A stretch of DNA of 64,000 nt from Gnetum montanum. Its lineage: Eukaryota; Streptophyta; Gnetopsida; Gnetales; Gnetaceae. The notes below the pieces were generated by a model, which saw only the letters and a program-made list of their open reading frames with translations, was not told the origin of the DNA and made no database searches. Made by a program: the position numbers and the translations under genes. Location of the stretch: assembly GCA_015680685.1 (NCBI GenBank), contig MNCI01023742.1, positions 1,778,089 to 1,842,088 on the forward strand. Direction: 5' to 3'. Numbering within the stretch: position 1 is the first letter of the stretch; each line of letters opens with the position of its first letter. Positions 37,071 to 49,000 of this stretch are shown here, piece after piece.

Positions 37071-38312
37071 TGGTATGCCAACATTAAAGCCTACTTGCAA
37101 CATGGCGAGCCCCCACGTGGATTGACATCTACCTAGAGAGATGCGATTTGCAAGCATGCTCGGCAATATGTGCTCATGGGAGACAATGCCCTGTGCAGAT
37201 GCTCCTTTGACGGGATATTACTGGCATGTGTAAAGGAGGAGCAAGCGCAAAAAGTTATTAATGAAGTACATAAGGGACTGTGTGGTGAACACATAGCACC
37301 TAAGGCCATGGTAGCAAAACTCAAATGCCTAGGGTACTATTGGCCTCACATGGAGCGTGATTGCCTAGCCAAAGTCAAGACTTGTGATATGTGCCAAAGA
37401 CACGCAAATCTCATATACATTTCACCCACAAAATTGCACCCAACACAGATCACGTGGCCTTTCGAGTGATGGGGACTAGACATTATAGGACCTATCACGC
37501 CTAAGTCTTCCATAGGGCATAACTTCATCATCACCATGACTGAGTATTTTACGAAGTGGGTGGAGGCTATTCCTCTTAGGAAGACTACATCCCAACAGGT
37601 TTGCCACTTCATCTTAGATAACATTGTGATGTGTTTTGGGCTTCCCATGACTTTTGTGACAAAAAACGGGCCATAGTTTAGTAGTGCGGAAACCAAAACC
37701 TTTTGCAGCAACCTTGGCATTAGGCAATCGTTCTCCTCACCATATTACCCGCAGGCAAATGAATAGGAAAAAGCTATGAACAAGTCCATCATCAACTTGC
37801 TCAAGAAAATTCTTAACAACAGCAATAGGTGATGGCATGAGCAAATCCTCTATGTGCTATGGGCTTACAGGATGACATGAAGGACTGCAACAGGTAAGAC
37901 TCCTTACAGTCTTGTTTATGGATTTAAAGTGGTGTTACCTCTTGAGCTATAGGTACCCTCACTTCAAATGATCCTGTCAAACATTGTGAGTGAAGCCCAG
38001 AACAACGACTCAAGGATCGTTGACCTCGACTCAATAGAGGAGGAGCGTGCATAGACACTTGGTCACATAGAGCAATATCAGAATAGGCAATGACAGAAGC
38101 ATCATGCAAACCTACATCAATGGACGGTAAAGAAGGGAGACCTCATTCTTAAGGTTGTCCATGAGAATGTGAACAAATTCTCAGCAAACTGGGAAGGTCC
38201 ATTCATGGTCACGAGAGCCTACAAGAATGGGGCCTTCAAGCTGGCAGACATGGATGGCAACGAGTTTGCAAACCCTGTGAATCATTTGTATCTCAAGCCA
38301 TACTACATCTGA
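37071..38312 (+). pseudogene. Tat integrase
   Basis: The HHCC zinc-binding module is intact (EVHKGLCGEH near 37265; KTCDMCQRH near 37380). The first catalytic Asp is present in WGLDIIGPI (about 37470). The second site reads VTKNGP where TDNG is usual, and the third reads EKAMNKSI where QAEATNK is usual, so two of the three acidic residues appear lost. Eight stops fall between 37467 and 38100; most match CAG to TAG or CGA to TGA, for example at NGPQ and ELQVP positions. The C-terminal GPF module ends HLYLKPYYI before TGA at 38310. No chromodomain is present. Confidence 0.92.
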
Positions 38313-38337
38313 TGCATGAGCAAGGTAAGCAATTATT

Positions 38338-38760
38338 CGCTACGATGTAAAACTGGAAAAGCTCATCCGCTAGAACGTAAAATTGGCAAAGCTCATCCGC
38401 TACGACGTAAAAATGGCAAAGCTCATCGACTACGATGTAAAACTAGCAAAGATAGTCTGCTATGACTATAAACTGGCACAAACTGTCCACCATGACGTAA
38501 AATTGGTAAAACACATCTGCTATGACATTAAACTAGCACAGATGGTCTGCTACAACTTTAAACTAGGCTATCCATCGTCTGCTACGATGATAAACTAGCA
38601 TAGCGGTCTGTAAGGACCTTAAATTAGCACAGCGATTGTCCATTATGACAATAAACTGGCACAACGGTCTGTTAGGACCTTAAACTAGCATACCACAATC
38701 TGTTGAGACCTTAAACCAGCACATCAGATGGTCTACGAGGACCTTAAATTGGGTTTGCAG
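38338..38760 (+). repeat. 30-bp tandem array in Tat 3' UTR
   Basis: About 14 units have strict 30-bp spacing for the first eight (38341, 38371, 38401 and so on), of the form tacgatgtaaaactggcaaa plus a variable decamer. Later units change to gtctgttaggaccttaaac. Because 30 is a multiple of 3, one frame translates as a decapeptide repeat (MAKLIRYDVK-like, 38383-38598). Hypervariable tandem arrays in the 3' UTR are known for Ogre/Tat elements and can seed satellites. Confidence 0.9.
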
Positions 38761-40119
38761 CACGTCCTCAACATGCATCACGACTCTACAAACAAGCGAG
38801 CATGCACACCGCCAACATTGGGTGGGATGTTGCAATTCCAGAATGCAGTTCATGATGCCAAGAAAACATCCACTGGAATATGTTCAATGCCACTACCCCT
38901 GGCATCTTGCTGATCCTTCGAAGATGTTGTATGAAATCTTGCTGACCTTCTGGAGCTACCACTGCCATGGTCGTTTACCCTAGCAGTAGCTTCCATAGTC
39001 AGGACTTGCTACTGGAGTTCCAGCACTATTGTGGCCTAGCCACAATGTTGCTATCCTCTAACCCCTGCCATCGCCCGAGCCCAAAAGACGATCAGTTGTT
39101 GGGTAGCCCATCTCACAACTGAACTACATAATGTTTTCCTTGGATGGGATCTTTTGAGCACTCACATCACCATAATTCCTAGCTGCCTTCGTGCTTGCCT
39201 CTCCACGCTGATGCTACCAGACTTGCTGCTGGCCTTTCTGGTTTGGACATCACATGCCTTAGCAACAATGTCCAGTGTTCCAGTAGCATCCAAAGTAAGC
39301 AAGACCTTTGCCTTTATTTTACTTTATGGTTGTTTCTTTTGGTTTGCTCTCTATTGTGTTTGCAGGGTACATGTTTGAGAGGCATCGGTCAAAGGTGCAT
39401 TTCGCCAAGGTGGCAGGGTGCTACATCGTTCCAAGGTAGTCGCCCTGATTAGATTGGCTACTTTGGAGTGCACATCCTCTTTTCATCCTTAACTTCCTTT
39501 ACATCATTACTTACACCTACAATTCTCCTTGTCACACCTATGTTTTATGAATTTTCCCAATGCTTGTAAATTCCTCTCATATGCTCAACCGCAAAGTCCA
39601 TGATGCGTGTAGAGCAGCTCGCCACATGGGAAGCATCTATAGGTAGGTTAAAGCCCCACATGGATGTAACATAACTCATTCTGGGAAAGAGATACCTGTC
39701 CTGCAACAACAAGGTTGTTTGAAGAGGAAAAAGGCAAAAAAACAAAAGAAAAGCGTAAAAGAGCAAAAGCTCCCACGAAAAAAATGCATGCCTAAAACAA
39801 ATGGCACATCAGCTGTTTCACACTAACCATCTCTAAGCATTCTGATGAGAGGTCAGATGCCTACAAAGGAAAGATGCTCATGCATATCGACTCCCTCACA
39901 AGCACTTCGACGAGGGATCATATTACTACTTCTTTCCCTTCCTAAAACTGTTCTCACAGCTCCACCCTTTTCCTTTTCCCTACATAATTATCCTAGCACT
40001 CTCAAGCATAGCTAAGTGACATTTGGATGACTACTATAGAGTGAATGTTAGCATCTAGTCTTTCGTGGTGTTTCATATTCTTTGTTAGCGTCTCTCGGGC
40101 CTGTCCTCTAAACATTGAC
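38761..40119 (+). other. Tat 3' untranslated region
   Basis: No convincing gene was found on either strand. Short frames here lack family features. The minus strand was checked for the antisense ORF usually found in this position in Tat elements, and none was recognised. Confidence 0.6.
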
Positions 40120-40132
40120 AAAGAGGGGCCAA
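40120..40132 (+). other. polypurine tract
   Basis: AAAGAGGGGCCAA lies immediately before the TGAAACACC start of the 3' LTR, the primer for plus-strand DNA synthesis. Confidence 0.85.
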
Positions 40133-41709
40133 TGAAACACCGTAAAATTTCAAGGCACTCTTGCTTGACAAGGGTCTTGGAAATGAGGCAAACATTTCCA
40201 CAAGTGTAGCCTCATGATAGTTTGGTAGGAAATGAATGCACTGAGTTTAGATTGTTTAGTTTGGCAAGTTGTCTACCTCCAGAGCTGACAGGCCCGATGG
40301 ACTCTCTAGTCTACCCACCTGGGTGTTTCACCCGATTGACAGTCTATTCGAAAACCATGCTTGGAGTTGTCGATGGTGCTCAGGATGGACAAAATAGTTC
40401 AACAAGTTTTATAGTGGAGAAGTTTGCTACACTACGCTATGCTGCACAACGTAGTAAGCCTTCGAAAAATCAAGTGTCCGAATGTAGGCTTTAGCAAAAG
40501 ATGTTCGTGCAAGGAAAAATTAGAAATCAACAAATATAGAATACTATGCTATGCTATGCTACATAGTGTAGCACAACATAGCAAAGGAAAAATAAGCAGA
40601 ACTTTCCTGTTGCATTTTTAACAGAAATACAAGTTACATTAGCTGTTATGCTATGCTATGCTACGTAGTGTAGCATAGCGTAGCAAAGAATGCAGATCCA
40701 ATAAATACTTCAAAAGTTAACCCGATGTGCATTGAAGCTTCCAACAGATGTAGTTGACTGCAATGCAAATTTCTTTTTCAAAATGGTGGCTACACTGTGC
40801 TACGCTACACAACATAGCAAGTAGCTATGCTATGCCAATGTGCTACCCTACATAGCGTAGCATAGTGTAGCAAGTAGATACGCTACGCCAGTGTGATTCA
40901 TCTCTTGCTTGCATTGTTTGCACACTTGACGCTAGCATTCCTAGTTTCAACAACATGATTGCAGTGTAGCAGGTTCCCAATCGGTTTTACATATCCATGC
41001 AATACGGGCACATCAGCATCTCATGGGTCTAGGACATGTGTCATCCAGGCCTCATTTCTCATGTACTCCTAGCCCTATAAATACCTTGACAAGCAATGCT
41101 CAAAGGGTTGACAAATTTGGTTGGCAGGTTGGCAAATTTGGGTCGCAAATTAAGAATTCCTCTGGCAAGTTGGAAAATTAGCAATTTATTGGGTCTACAA
41201 ATTTCAATGGTTGGCATCTTTTGCATTAGCACTTGGCATTAGCTTTTCGCTTGTTGGCATTTTGCACTGTTAGCTTTTAAGCTTGTACTGAAAAAACGTA
41301 GTGGAGGTATTTCGAGAGTTTTGGACATTCCTGGACCCTCCATGCGCCTCCGGCATTGTAGAACTTGTTATACATTTTCAAGCAAAGAAGAGAATCGAAA
41401 CTGCAACTTTACGGTGGTGTATTTTCTTATCCCATTTACTCTGTGATTTCTTCATTGCCATCATTGTTCAGCATCATTTTCTTTATTATCACATTTATTG
41501 ATCATCAGTTAGATCTCACGTATTTCGCATTTGAAACAACGTTTACGAAAGGTTAAATTACACCGATTAAGTCCCTATCTAATCGACCAAACCATTTAGG
41601 GTGCCCCATTTTCATTTTATCTAGCATGACCCTCGCACAGATTCGAGGTTAAATTGTTCACCTAGAAACCCCTCGATGTTTCTAGCCACCGATGTTTTCG
41701 GTCGCTATA
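40133..41709 (+). repeat. Tat 3' LTR
   Basis: Collinear with the 5' LTR and ending GGTCGCTATA before the gacca duplication. It is 33 bp longer overall (1577 against 1544), mainly because the hairpin cluster near 40785-40875 has an extra partial unit. A TATA box lies at 41076-41083. Confidence 0.93.
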
Positions 41710-42345
41710 GACCAAGCATTGGAATTTTGCAAGAGCATTACACAGACCAAAAGACATCTTCCAATATGCAAAAGTCCCCTAAGAACTCATGAATGTTATT
41801 TTTGCCTAATCCTCTAGCATGATCTGGATTTGGTTATAGCCACTATCACCATCCAAAAAACTATAATAGCAATGCCCAAATATAGTATCCAAAACTTGAT
41901 CCACAAATGACAATGGAAAGTGATGTTTGAATGTTACCATATTCAATAGTTGAAAGTTGATGTAGACCCACCACTTACCATCTTTCTTTGGCATAATCCA
42001 CTCACTATCCACAATGGGATAGATAAACCCTGCCTTGAGGAGTTGTTCAATTTTCTCTTTGACTATCTACTTTAATTTTGGATTTAATCGCTACTGCGAG
42101 TGCTTCTTTGGCTTCATGGTTGTATTAGTGTAGATAAAATGCTGGTATATCCTAGGATTAATCCTTGTGAGTTTAGGATATGACCTAGTAAAAGCTATTA
42201 ACCTTTTGTTGACCATCCTCAATAGCATTTGTTTCTGTTTAGGAGAAAGATTAGCATTGATGATTAACAATTTGCCATTTTTTAAAAATGCATACTTTAT
42301 GCTGGTAAGAAAAATTTTCAACTTTAAGGGCTCTTGTTTAAAATT
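41710..42345 (-). pseudogene. E2 reverse transcriptase N-terminal half
   Basis: This continues E2 across the Tat insertion. Recognisable from the right are IKYAFLKNGK, LTRINPRIYQHFIYT, MPKKDGKWWVYINFQLLN and YYSFLDGDSGYNQIQIMLED (about 42320 to 41806), the standard Ty3/gypsy RT fingers and palm blocks. With 22621-23472 this gives most of an Athila-type RT. Homology to E3 stops near 42345. Confidence 0.88.
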
Positions 42346-42398
42346 TTTATGCTAGTAAGAAAAATGCATACTTTATGCTGGTAAGAAAAATGCATACT
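42346..42398. other. filler-DNA junction between E2 and E4
   Basis: Two tandem copies of 'gtaagaaaaatgcatact' with linking bases duplicate a segment of E2 at about 42283-42315. Right of 42399 the sequence is E4 integrase on the opposite strand. Short templated copies at a breakpoint are typical of end-joining repair. Confidence 0.7.
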
Positions 42399-42824
42399 CT
42401 CCCTATGAGTTAGTGTACAGAAAGTTACCTAAACTTCCAATCCAAGCTAAACTTCGTATACTCATAAGTGATTATGAACTTGACCTAGACATTAACCTAG
42501 CATAAAAAGAACATCTTATGACACTCAATGTACTAGATGAAAACTGATGAGTAGTTCTAATGATGAATGAAGTACATAAGACATATAACAAACAACATCA
42601 TGATGCACAAATAAGGAAAGTTATATTGCAACCAAGAGATAATGTTCTTTATTAGAATCCCATGCATGTGCCATAATGAACTAAGTTTCAAACATTATGG
42701 GAAGGACCTTATATTATTTAGTCAATTTCTCCTTCTACGGCCATGATAATTTACCACCCAATAAGCCCCCACAATCACATGTTAGTCAACATCTAACAAC
42801 TAAAATCATTTCAAGAATTCCAAG
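42399..42824 (+). pseudogene. E4 integrase C-terminal fragment
   Basis: The plus strand reads PYELVYRKLPKLPIQAKLRI, then YELDLDI, EVHKTYNKQHHDAQIRKV and LWEGPYII, the same order as the integrase C-terminal part of E2 and E3 in reverse. TAA/TAG/TGA stops interrupt it. It continues at 56025 after removal of E3. Confidence 0.82.
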
Positions 42825-43768
42825 TGATGAGTGGTTGAGGTACCCCTACATCCAACCATATGAATCATGAAGCATTCACACATGATCTAGTCAAATTTCA
42901 TGGACTCTCTAGTTTCTGGTACACTAGTCTTCTAGGAAGTGAACTCTTCCCTAATAGTCATTTTTTGTCTTCCCAATTACACTTGTGATGTACATGGTAG
43001 GGTTAATTGTAATTGAGCGATATGATTTTATTGTTTTGTGTTTTATGTTCTTTGGTGCTTAAAGTAGAGAGATGAAGTAATTTAACAACTAATTTTGTTT
43101 AACTGCTTAACTAGTCTCTAACCAATCCTAATATAAGCATCTAGTCCTACTTTTCATACAAGGAATGAATCTATGTATCCACTACTGGGTTACTACGCAC
43201 TATGATACTGGGTGCACCAAGAAATAACACTATTGGGATTACCAAGAAAATATTTGTTTATGCTCAAAGCGATCATACTTATGTATTTAATCTATTTAGC
43301 TTAATTAATGAACTAAGCACTTAAGGTCTAATTTAGCTTAGTTAATAGCATAATTAATGAAAATAATATATGCATAAATAAATCATTAATCTATCTAAGT
43401 GCTGCAAGCTTTGATCAAAAGGCTCATCTTTATTTCCATACACATTAGTGTGGTTCAAGTACAACAGTGCTCAAATAAAGATCCATACACTTTCTGACTC
43501 CTATTGCAAGCACTTAGATAAATATTCTAACTTAAAAATGGACGACCTACAAGAGCTCTACTACTACTATGACTTGAATGATCCATAAACATGGTTGGGA
43601 GCCTATATTTATAGTATTTGCTATAGTACTACATCGACGAGACCTCATAGATGTAGCAAATGTTGCATCAACGCGACCTTGTCGATGAAGCAACACCACA
43701 TAAATGGGGCCTTGTTGATGAGGCCACATCAATAGGGATCCATTGACATGATACTTTGAGACTCATCA
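42825..43768 (-). repeat. E3 3' LTR
   Basis: Runs TGATGAGTGGTTGAGG to GACTCATCA when read with the terminal inverted repeat. It is slightly longer than its partner (944 against 897 bp), partly because of an extra repeated phrase near 43200-43240 (actgggt...accaagaaataac). Confidence 0.9.
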
Positions 43769-44005
43769 TGCCCCCATAACTGAATGAAAACTCATCCTCA
43801 AGTTTCCTTACAAAATTAGGAAGGTATGGAATTATTAACTAACTCTTAACAAAATAAATTGACTTGACAAAATTGAGTGCTCAAGTGTACAAATCAACAA
43901 ATTACAAAAAATGGTGGTGTTCGTGACAAAAAATTGAACATCATGATGTGACTACACAAAAATTAGACAGCACATCCTCTAATGGAAGGAAAGTGATGGA
44001 GAAGA

Positions 44006-46874
44006 TCAAATAATCCTAGGTGGCAGAGGCTTCTAAGGTTCTAAAGGACCTTCACCAACTTCAAGCACGTGCAGTAGCTAAGGAAGTTATGATTATCCTA
44101 CTATGGCTGTAACCTTTGATGGAAGGAAAAAGGCATCTAGTAATGCCTTCATCTTCTCCTCCCTACTCCAGGGATCATTCACAGTCCATGTGACATCACC
44201 AATGTGGCTTGAATGGGGATATCTCACAAAAAGGGCATTATTGAAAACATCTCCTTCACGTTTAAAAACTAGGTAGTGAACTATTTACGTTTGATATTGA
44301 ACACTTTGACTATGTTCTACAACTCCTGCTAGTCATTCATTCTCTTGGCCAAGTTCTCGGTAGTTGATCATTGATCAGTAAATTATGCCTTGAGAACTTT
44401 GAGTTCAACATTTTCCACCATAAGCCTTTACTTGGTGTCTTTGTGATGCCTGAACTTAGTGTTGTACAACAAGTATGATCTAGCCACCTATTTCTCAAGC
44501 TTTAACCATGGTTATTCGATAATCAACATGGCCATATTTGCATAATGGAGATTGACAAGCTTCATATATTCTATCATCTTCTTAATTTGTAACTCCTTCA
44601 TGTAGATTTCTACTTTTTTGTAGGCATCTATCCCATCAATGATGGATTTCCACACTTCTTTTCCTTGCTGGAGTTGTTGGAGGATTTCATTCACATTTGC
44701 CTTTGAGAACTGGATGTGTTTTTCATTTACTTCCTATTGTAGATTGACCTATTCTCTGTAATGATCCTTAGCTATCTCAAATTTGAGAGCCTCTAATTTC
44801 TAAGTAGCTACCTTGATTGTAGTTTTCTAGCAAAGGCCATGGACCTCCTTCATGGAGAGATTTCTATTTTCTGCTACAAATCTCCTTAGTTCTATGTTTG
44901 CTCTAGCTAGTTGCTCCTACTATTGATGGATGAAATTAGTTAATTATTGCTTATATGCATAAAAATTCCATAGGTGATGGTTCTTTATGGTCAACTACAC
45001 ATTCTCTTGGAAGGTCTGATCCAAGGCCTTTTAAATTTTATGTTGTGTGGCCTCTACCAAGGATCGATAGAATATCATTGTCTCCATTGCACCCTTAACC
45101 CCATTTAATCTAGTGTGAAGCTATTTCATAGCTTTGTCTCTTGTTAATGCCAGGTTAAGAAATGTGGGGTTGACAATTTCAGCTCTTAATTTGGAAACTT
45201 CCATAGCCAAGCATTCATTCATCTCTTTCATTATTTTAAGTTACCCCTCCAAGATAATATTCTTGTCCCTTGCCTCTAGCAGCTTTGACTAGGTTACAAT
45301 AATATTGTCTAGAAGGTCAAAGACATCTAGAACTGGTTGCCTAGTTCCCACGAATTGGTCCAACAGATCTTCTTGTTATGCTACATTTATTCTACCGCTT
45401 GTGATCCCTATGGATGTCTACACATCTTTGAGTGTAGTGATGTCTAGTGTAGATGTTGAAGGTGCATTAAACATTTCAAGAATTCAATCAGCGATCACAT
45501 TTGCTACAGTCTCTTGGCCTTGGTGTTGCATCACAAAAAATATTACCCCCTCACCTTTCTCTAAGTGCATCGAGAAGGTCGCAGTCTTCTTAGAGGTTTC
45601 TGGGAGTGAATATTATTCTACAAGAGATATGGTGACCTCTCTGGTGCTCAAATTTAACCTTGTAGGCAATTACATTTTTTGGGCTAAGAAGATGAATCCA
45701 TCTCCACCCATCAAGCTGATTGTTTAGGCCACCTCATTAAGGTGAATCATTGCTAGTTTGTACATAGATGAGTCCCCACCACTCATGCCTACTTGTTGCT
45801 CTTTTTCACTCAAAATCCATTCTCTATATTTGCACAACCGTTGGGTAGTTACAGTAATGTTTAGCATCATTGTTTGCATGGCAAGTGTAGGTGGTGGTTA
45901 CTACTTCTCTTCTTGCACATTCATTATAGCCATCTTATCTTTCATCATTTCTGCTTAATTGGTGTCCAAAGCATGCCTGACAACATCATTGGTGTAATGG
46001 ACTATTCCTTCTCTTTGACAGAGTTTCCTAATGAGGCATGGGAAGGGGACTACCTTCCTTCTACATTCATTTTCTTTAAATTGCTTTTCTATCTCTAGAT
46101 AGATCAACTATGGAAGTTTGACAAGGAATCTCCCACTTAGAGTGACGCATGCTTGGGCAAAGAAGGTGGTTATTTTTCGTATCCTCACCATGGGATTGAT
46201 GTGGAAGACTACAATCTTGTAGTGTATCCTTTCTACCAATGTGAACATGTCAAACTCCTTATGGTCAACGTCATAACAGCATTGCATCCATTCTTTCTTG
46301 ATGTTGGGATTTGCATGCATTAGGATCTCAGCAAGACTTTCCCCTATTTCAGGTAACCCAAGAACTTGTGCAATGGCTTGCACCAAGTAGGACACTAAGA
46401 TGTCTTTGATTTTGATCATTGAGCTAGCCTGCCTATTATTCTAGAAAAAAAAAATGTTTCTCCCATGTATCACTCCCTAGTGAAAGTAATGATTGGCCAC
46501 ATGGGAGAGGCCTTTAGCTGGTCTTATACTTCTTTTGGTGCTTACTCTATGAAAGGACCAAATTTTAACTCTTGGAGTACTATCTTCTAGACCTCTTATG
46601 ATCTCATTTGACTCAAAAAAGCTTCTATCTAGGTCATCTCCATATTTGCTTGTTATGTTGGTGCCTCATCATGATGGGAGTGTTCAGCCGTTACTACTTG
46701 TTTTGGAATATTTTTGATAGATTCCACCTTTTTCTCTTCCCTAAGAGGACCTATGGCATGGGTTGCAAGTAGTTCTTCTTAGGCCTATTCTTGATCCCTT
46801 CCTATTCTAGGTCGTTTCTCCCTTGGTTGAGATGGTCCTACTTCCTACATGTGCTTTTTTTTTTTGGGTGCCAT
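44006..46874 (-). pseudogene. E3 ORFX: unknown coiled-coil accessory ORF
   Basis: The start is ATGGCACCCAAAAAA at 46874 and the TGA stop is at 44006, about 956 codons. The conserved core is MIKIKDILVSYLVQAIAQVL, LGLPEIGESLAEIL, a CCYDVDHKEFD block, then HINPMVRIRKITTFFAQACV (about 46419-46150). The C-terminal half is coiled coil (for example 44694-44512: a Met/Glu/Lys-rich stretch with YMKLVNLHYANMAMLIIE). No membrane helix or signal peptide is seen. Five copies share the layout, so it was a selected part of the element. Homologue search is needed to name it. Confidence 0.7.
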
Positions 46875-49000
46875 CTATGGTCACAATACATTCATGGATT
46901 AGTAGATATAATATGTAACTTTAAAGTTTTTAATACCTTCTCTTGTTAGTTAGTTACACTTTGGTTAAGGTTGGACCATGGTAGATTAATTATTTTATTA
47001 ATTATTTATTCTAAATGTCACCGAAGCTTCTTGAAAAAGTTTAACTCTTGTAATTTGGTGTTTAATAGTTTATTTCTTAGTTAAAACTTTGTGGGAGTTA
47101 GAAAATGGCACATATGTGGTCCCCACAATGTAAAGCTTACCTCCAGTATCTGCAAGGTTAAAGAATGAAGTGATTTGGATAAATAATTAGGAAATTATGG
47201 GCTTTGGAAGGTTTTGGGCTCTAAAAATTTGAAAAACTCTCTTGGCATTTGTGAGAAAATGTAAAATTTTCCAAGTGGGGTCATGCCTGTATATAGTATT
47301 TTTCCCTTACATTGATGGGACCTCATATACAGGGCCTTGTATATGGGTTTGCTTTGTCGATAAGGACCCGTATAGGCAAAAATTTGAAATTTGAATATCT
47401 CAAAAAATATAAGGAATTTTTCAATGAAATTAGGATCCATGGAATCCCAGAAAAGCCAAGAATATGATATAATCATTGAAGAGGATTTTTGAAATCTCAA
47501 AAATTAAAATTTTGATGGAGAACATGTTTATTGAAAAAAATATGTAAAGGAGCACATGGTGTGATGCAGAAGATGGGTGTACAAAAGATTTTGAGTTTAA
47601 GAATGTCTAAGGATAAGGTACCTAATGAACCTAACCAAGAGATATACAAGTGGGTCCTCTCCATAGTAAGTAGATGCCTTGTTTGCCCTTACATAACCTC
47701 AACTTAAGGAGTCTGTGGGCCCCATAGGTGATTAATGGTCAATGAAAGTTAAGGACCAAAACTCAGAAGATTTTACCTAAGAATTTAAATACATTAGACT
47801 AAGACATGGAATCAAGAACATGGACATTGGCAATGAGGTGAATTGGTCAGCATAGATGGATGATAGAGAAGGTGAAATGGAACTCCAAACTAAGGTCATA
47901 AGTAGTTCCTTATGGATTTTGTGTTTAAAATTACCTAAGAAGACCCATCTTTAGTCCAGACCAAAACCAACCTCTTTTAGTGACTTTGCATCTCCACTCT
48001 AAGATCGATCCACCCCCTTACGACATAAGAGTGCACCATTCCATAAAGAGGAGAAAAGAGAAGTAGGAAGTATGAAAGGGCCTTAGTTAGAGGGGACCTC
48101 CAGGCATAACCAGTGATTGTAGCCCATTTATTTGTCTAATGGCTATGCTTTAAATTTCCATCATGTGTTTTTTTTATTTCTCTCTCTCTCTCTCTCTTTT
48201 TCTTTTTGGATGGGAACTGCACCATGCAAAGACTTTACTGAACTTTTTGTTATTGGACGATATGGAATAGTAAGAAATCCATGAAAACACTCGAGCACCC
48301 AAGTAAATAGAAGAGTACAAAGAGTATTGAGTCCCCTTGAAGTCACACCTTGTACAAAACTTTGAATCCTTCCTAATTCCGAAAACTAGTAAGGTCACCA
48401 ATCTATTAAAGGTTTTAGTTAATGAAAGGGACCTCAAACTTCCAAAACAAGGAAAACCATAGAGTTTGTGAATGGGTGGATGTTGTGGACTCATTGCCTA
48501 TTCCATGACAAAGAAACCATGACTTAGCCATCAGTACAAAAATTTAAAAATAGAAACCAAACATTAGCAAAAAAAAAAAAACATTAAGCACAAACCACCA
48601 TTAGTAGTAGTTATAGCACCATTGTGTCCTATTGGCACAAAGCACATTTATTAGCAAAAATTTGAAAATCACACTCAAAACCAAACAAGGTAAAATATAT
48701 AAGAAAGTGTGAAATATTCAAACATACTAACGATGGTGTAAAACAAGAAAAATGATGTAAAAATATGAAAAATTTTGAAAATAAAAAAATGCAAAATTAA
48801 CAAATTGCAAAATAAAAAATGTGGAAAAAAATAGAAAAATTAAGGAGCCATATGGATTATTAACATGGATGGCCATCTCCCCCATGATTGAGTTGAAAAG
48901 AAGAGATTCAAAAAATCGAGCGTGGTTGTCCATCTAGTGAGGTATTTGTTGCATGGACTTGCTTGGGCTCATGGAAAAGCTTCACTTGTTGGATATTGAG
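46875..49000 (-). other. E3 noncoding spacer with TC microsatellite
   Basis: No coding frame. It is collinear with the spacers of E1, E2 and E4. A (TC)n run occupies about 48179-48198 next to the landmark 'gatgggaactgcaccatgca'. A-rich plus-strand tracts lie at about 48650-48840. Confidence 0.6.

Larger units (their letters stand above)
23473..41709 (+). mobile_element. Tat/Ogre-like Ty3/gypsy retrotransposon with antisense gene (18.2 kb)
   Basis: This is a complete but inactive element: 5' LTR, leader with primer site, gag, protease, a 5.8-kb insert holding a minus-strand gene, RT, degenerate RNase H, archaeal-type RNase H (aRNH), integrase, tandem-repeat 3' UTR, polypurine tract and 3' LTR. 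The target duplication gacca (23468-23472 and 41710-41714) is perfect. The empty site is seen in the paralogue E3 near 51140. The dual RNase H is diagnostic of the Tat lineage. By eye the LTRs differ at roughly one base in ten, mostly transitions, so the insertion is not recent. Confidence 0.95.

Noticed and set aside
38383-38598. Decapeptide-repeat protein in the 30-bp array
   Set aside because: It lies after the integrase stop and is explained by the 30-bp unit length. Kept only as an observation about the array.
38338-38760. CRISPR-like regular repeat spacing
   Set aside because: Units are contiguous and grade into each other without unique spacers, in a plant retroelement 3' UTR.
48160-48500. 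Frames ending in Arg/Glu repeats
   Set aside because: They are translation of the (TC)n microsatellite and adjacent spacer.
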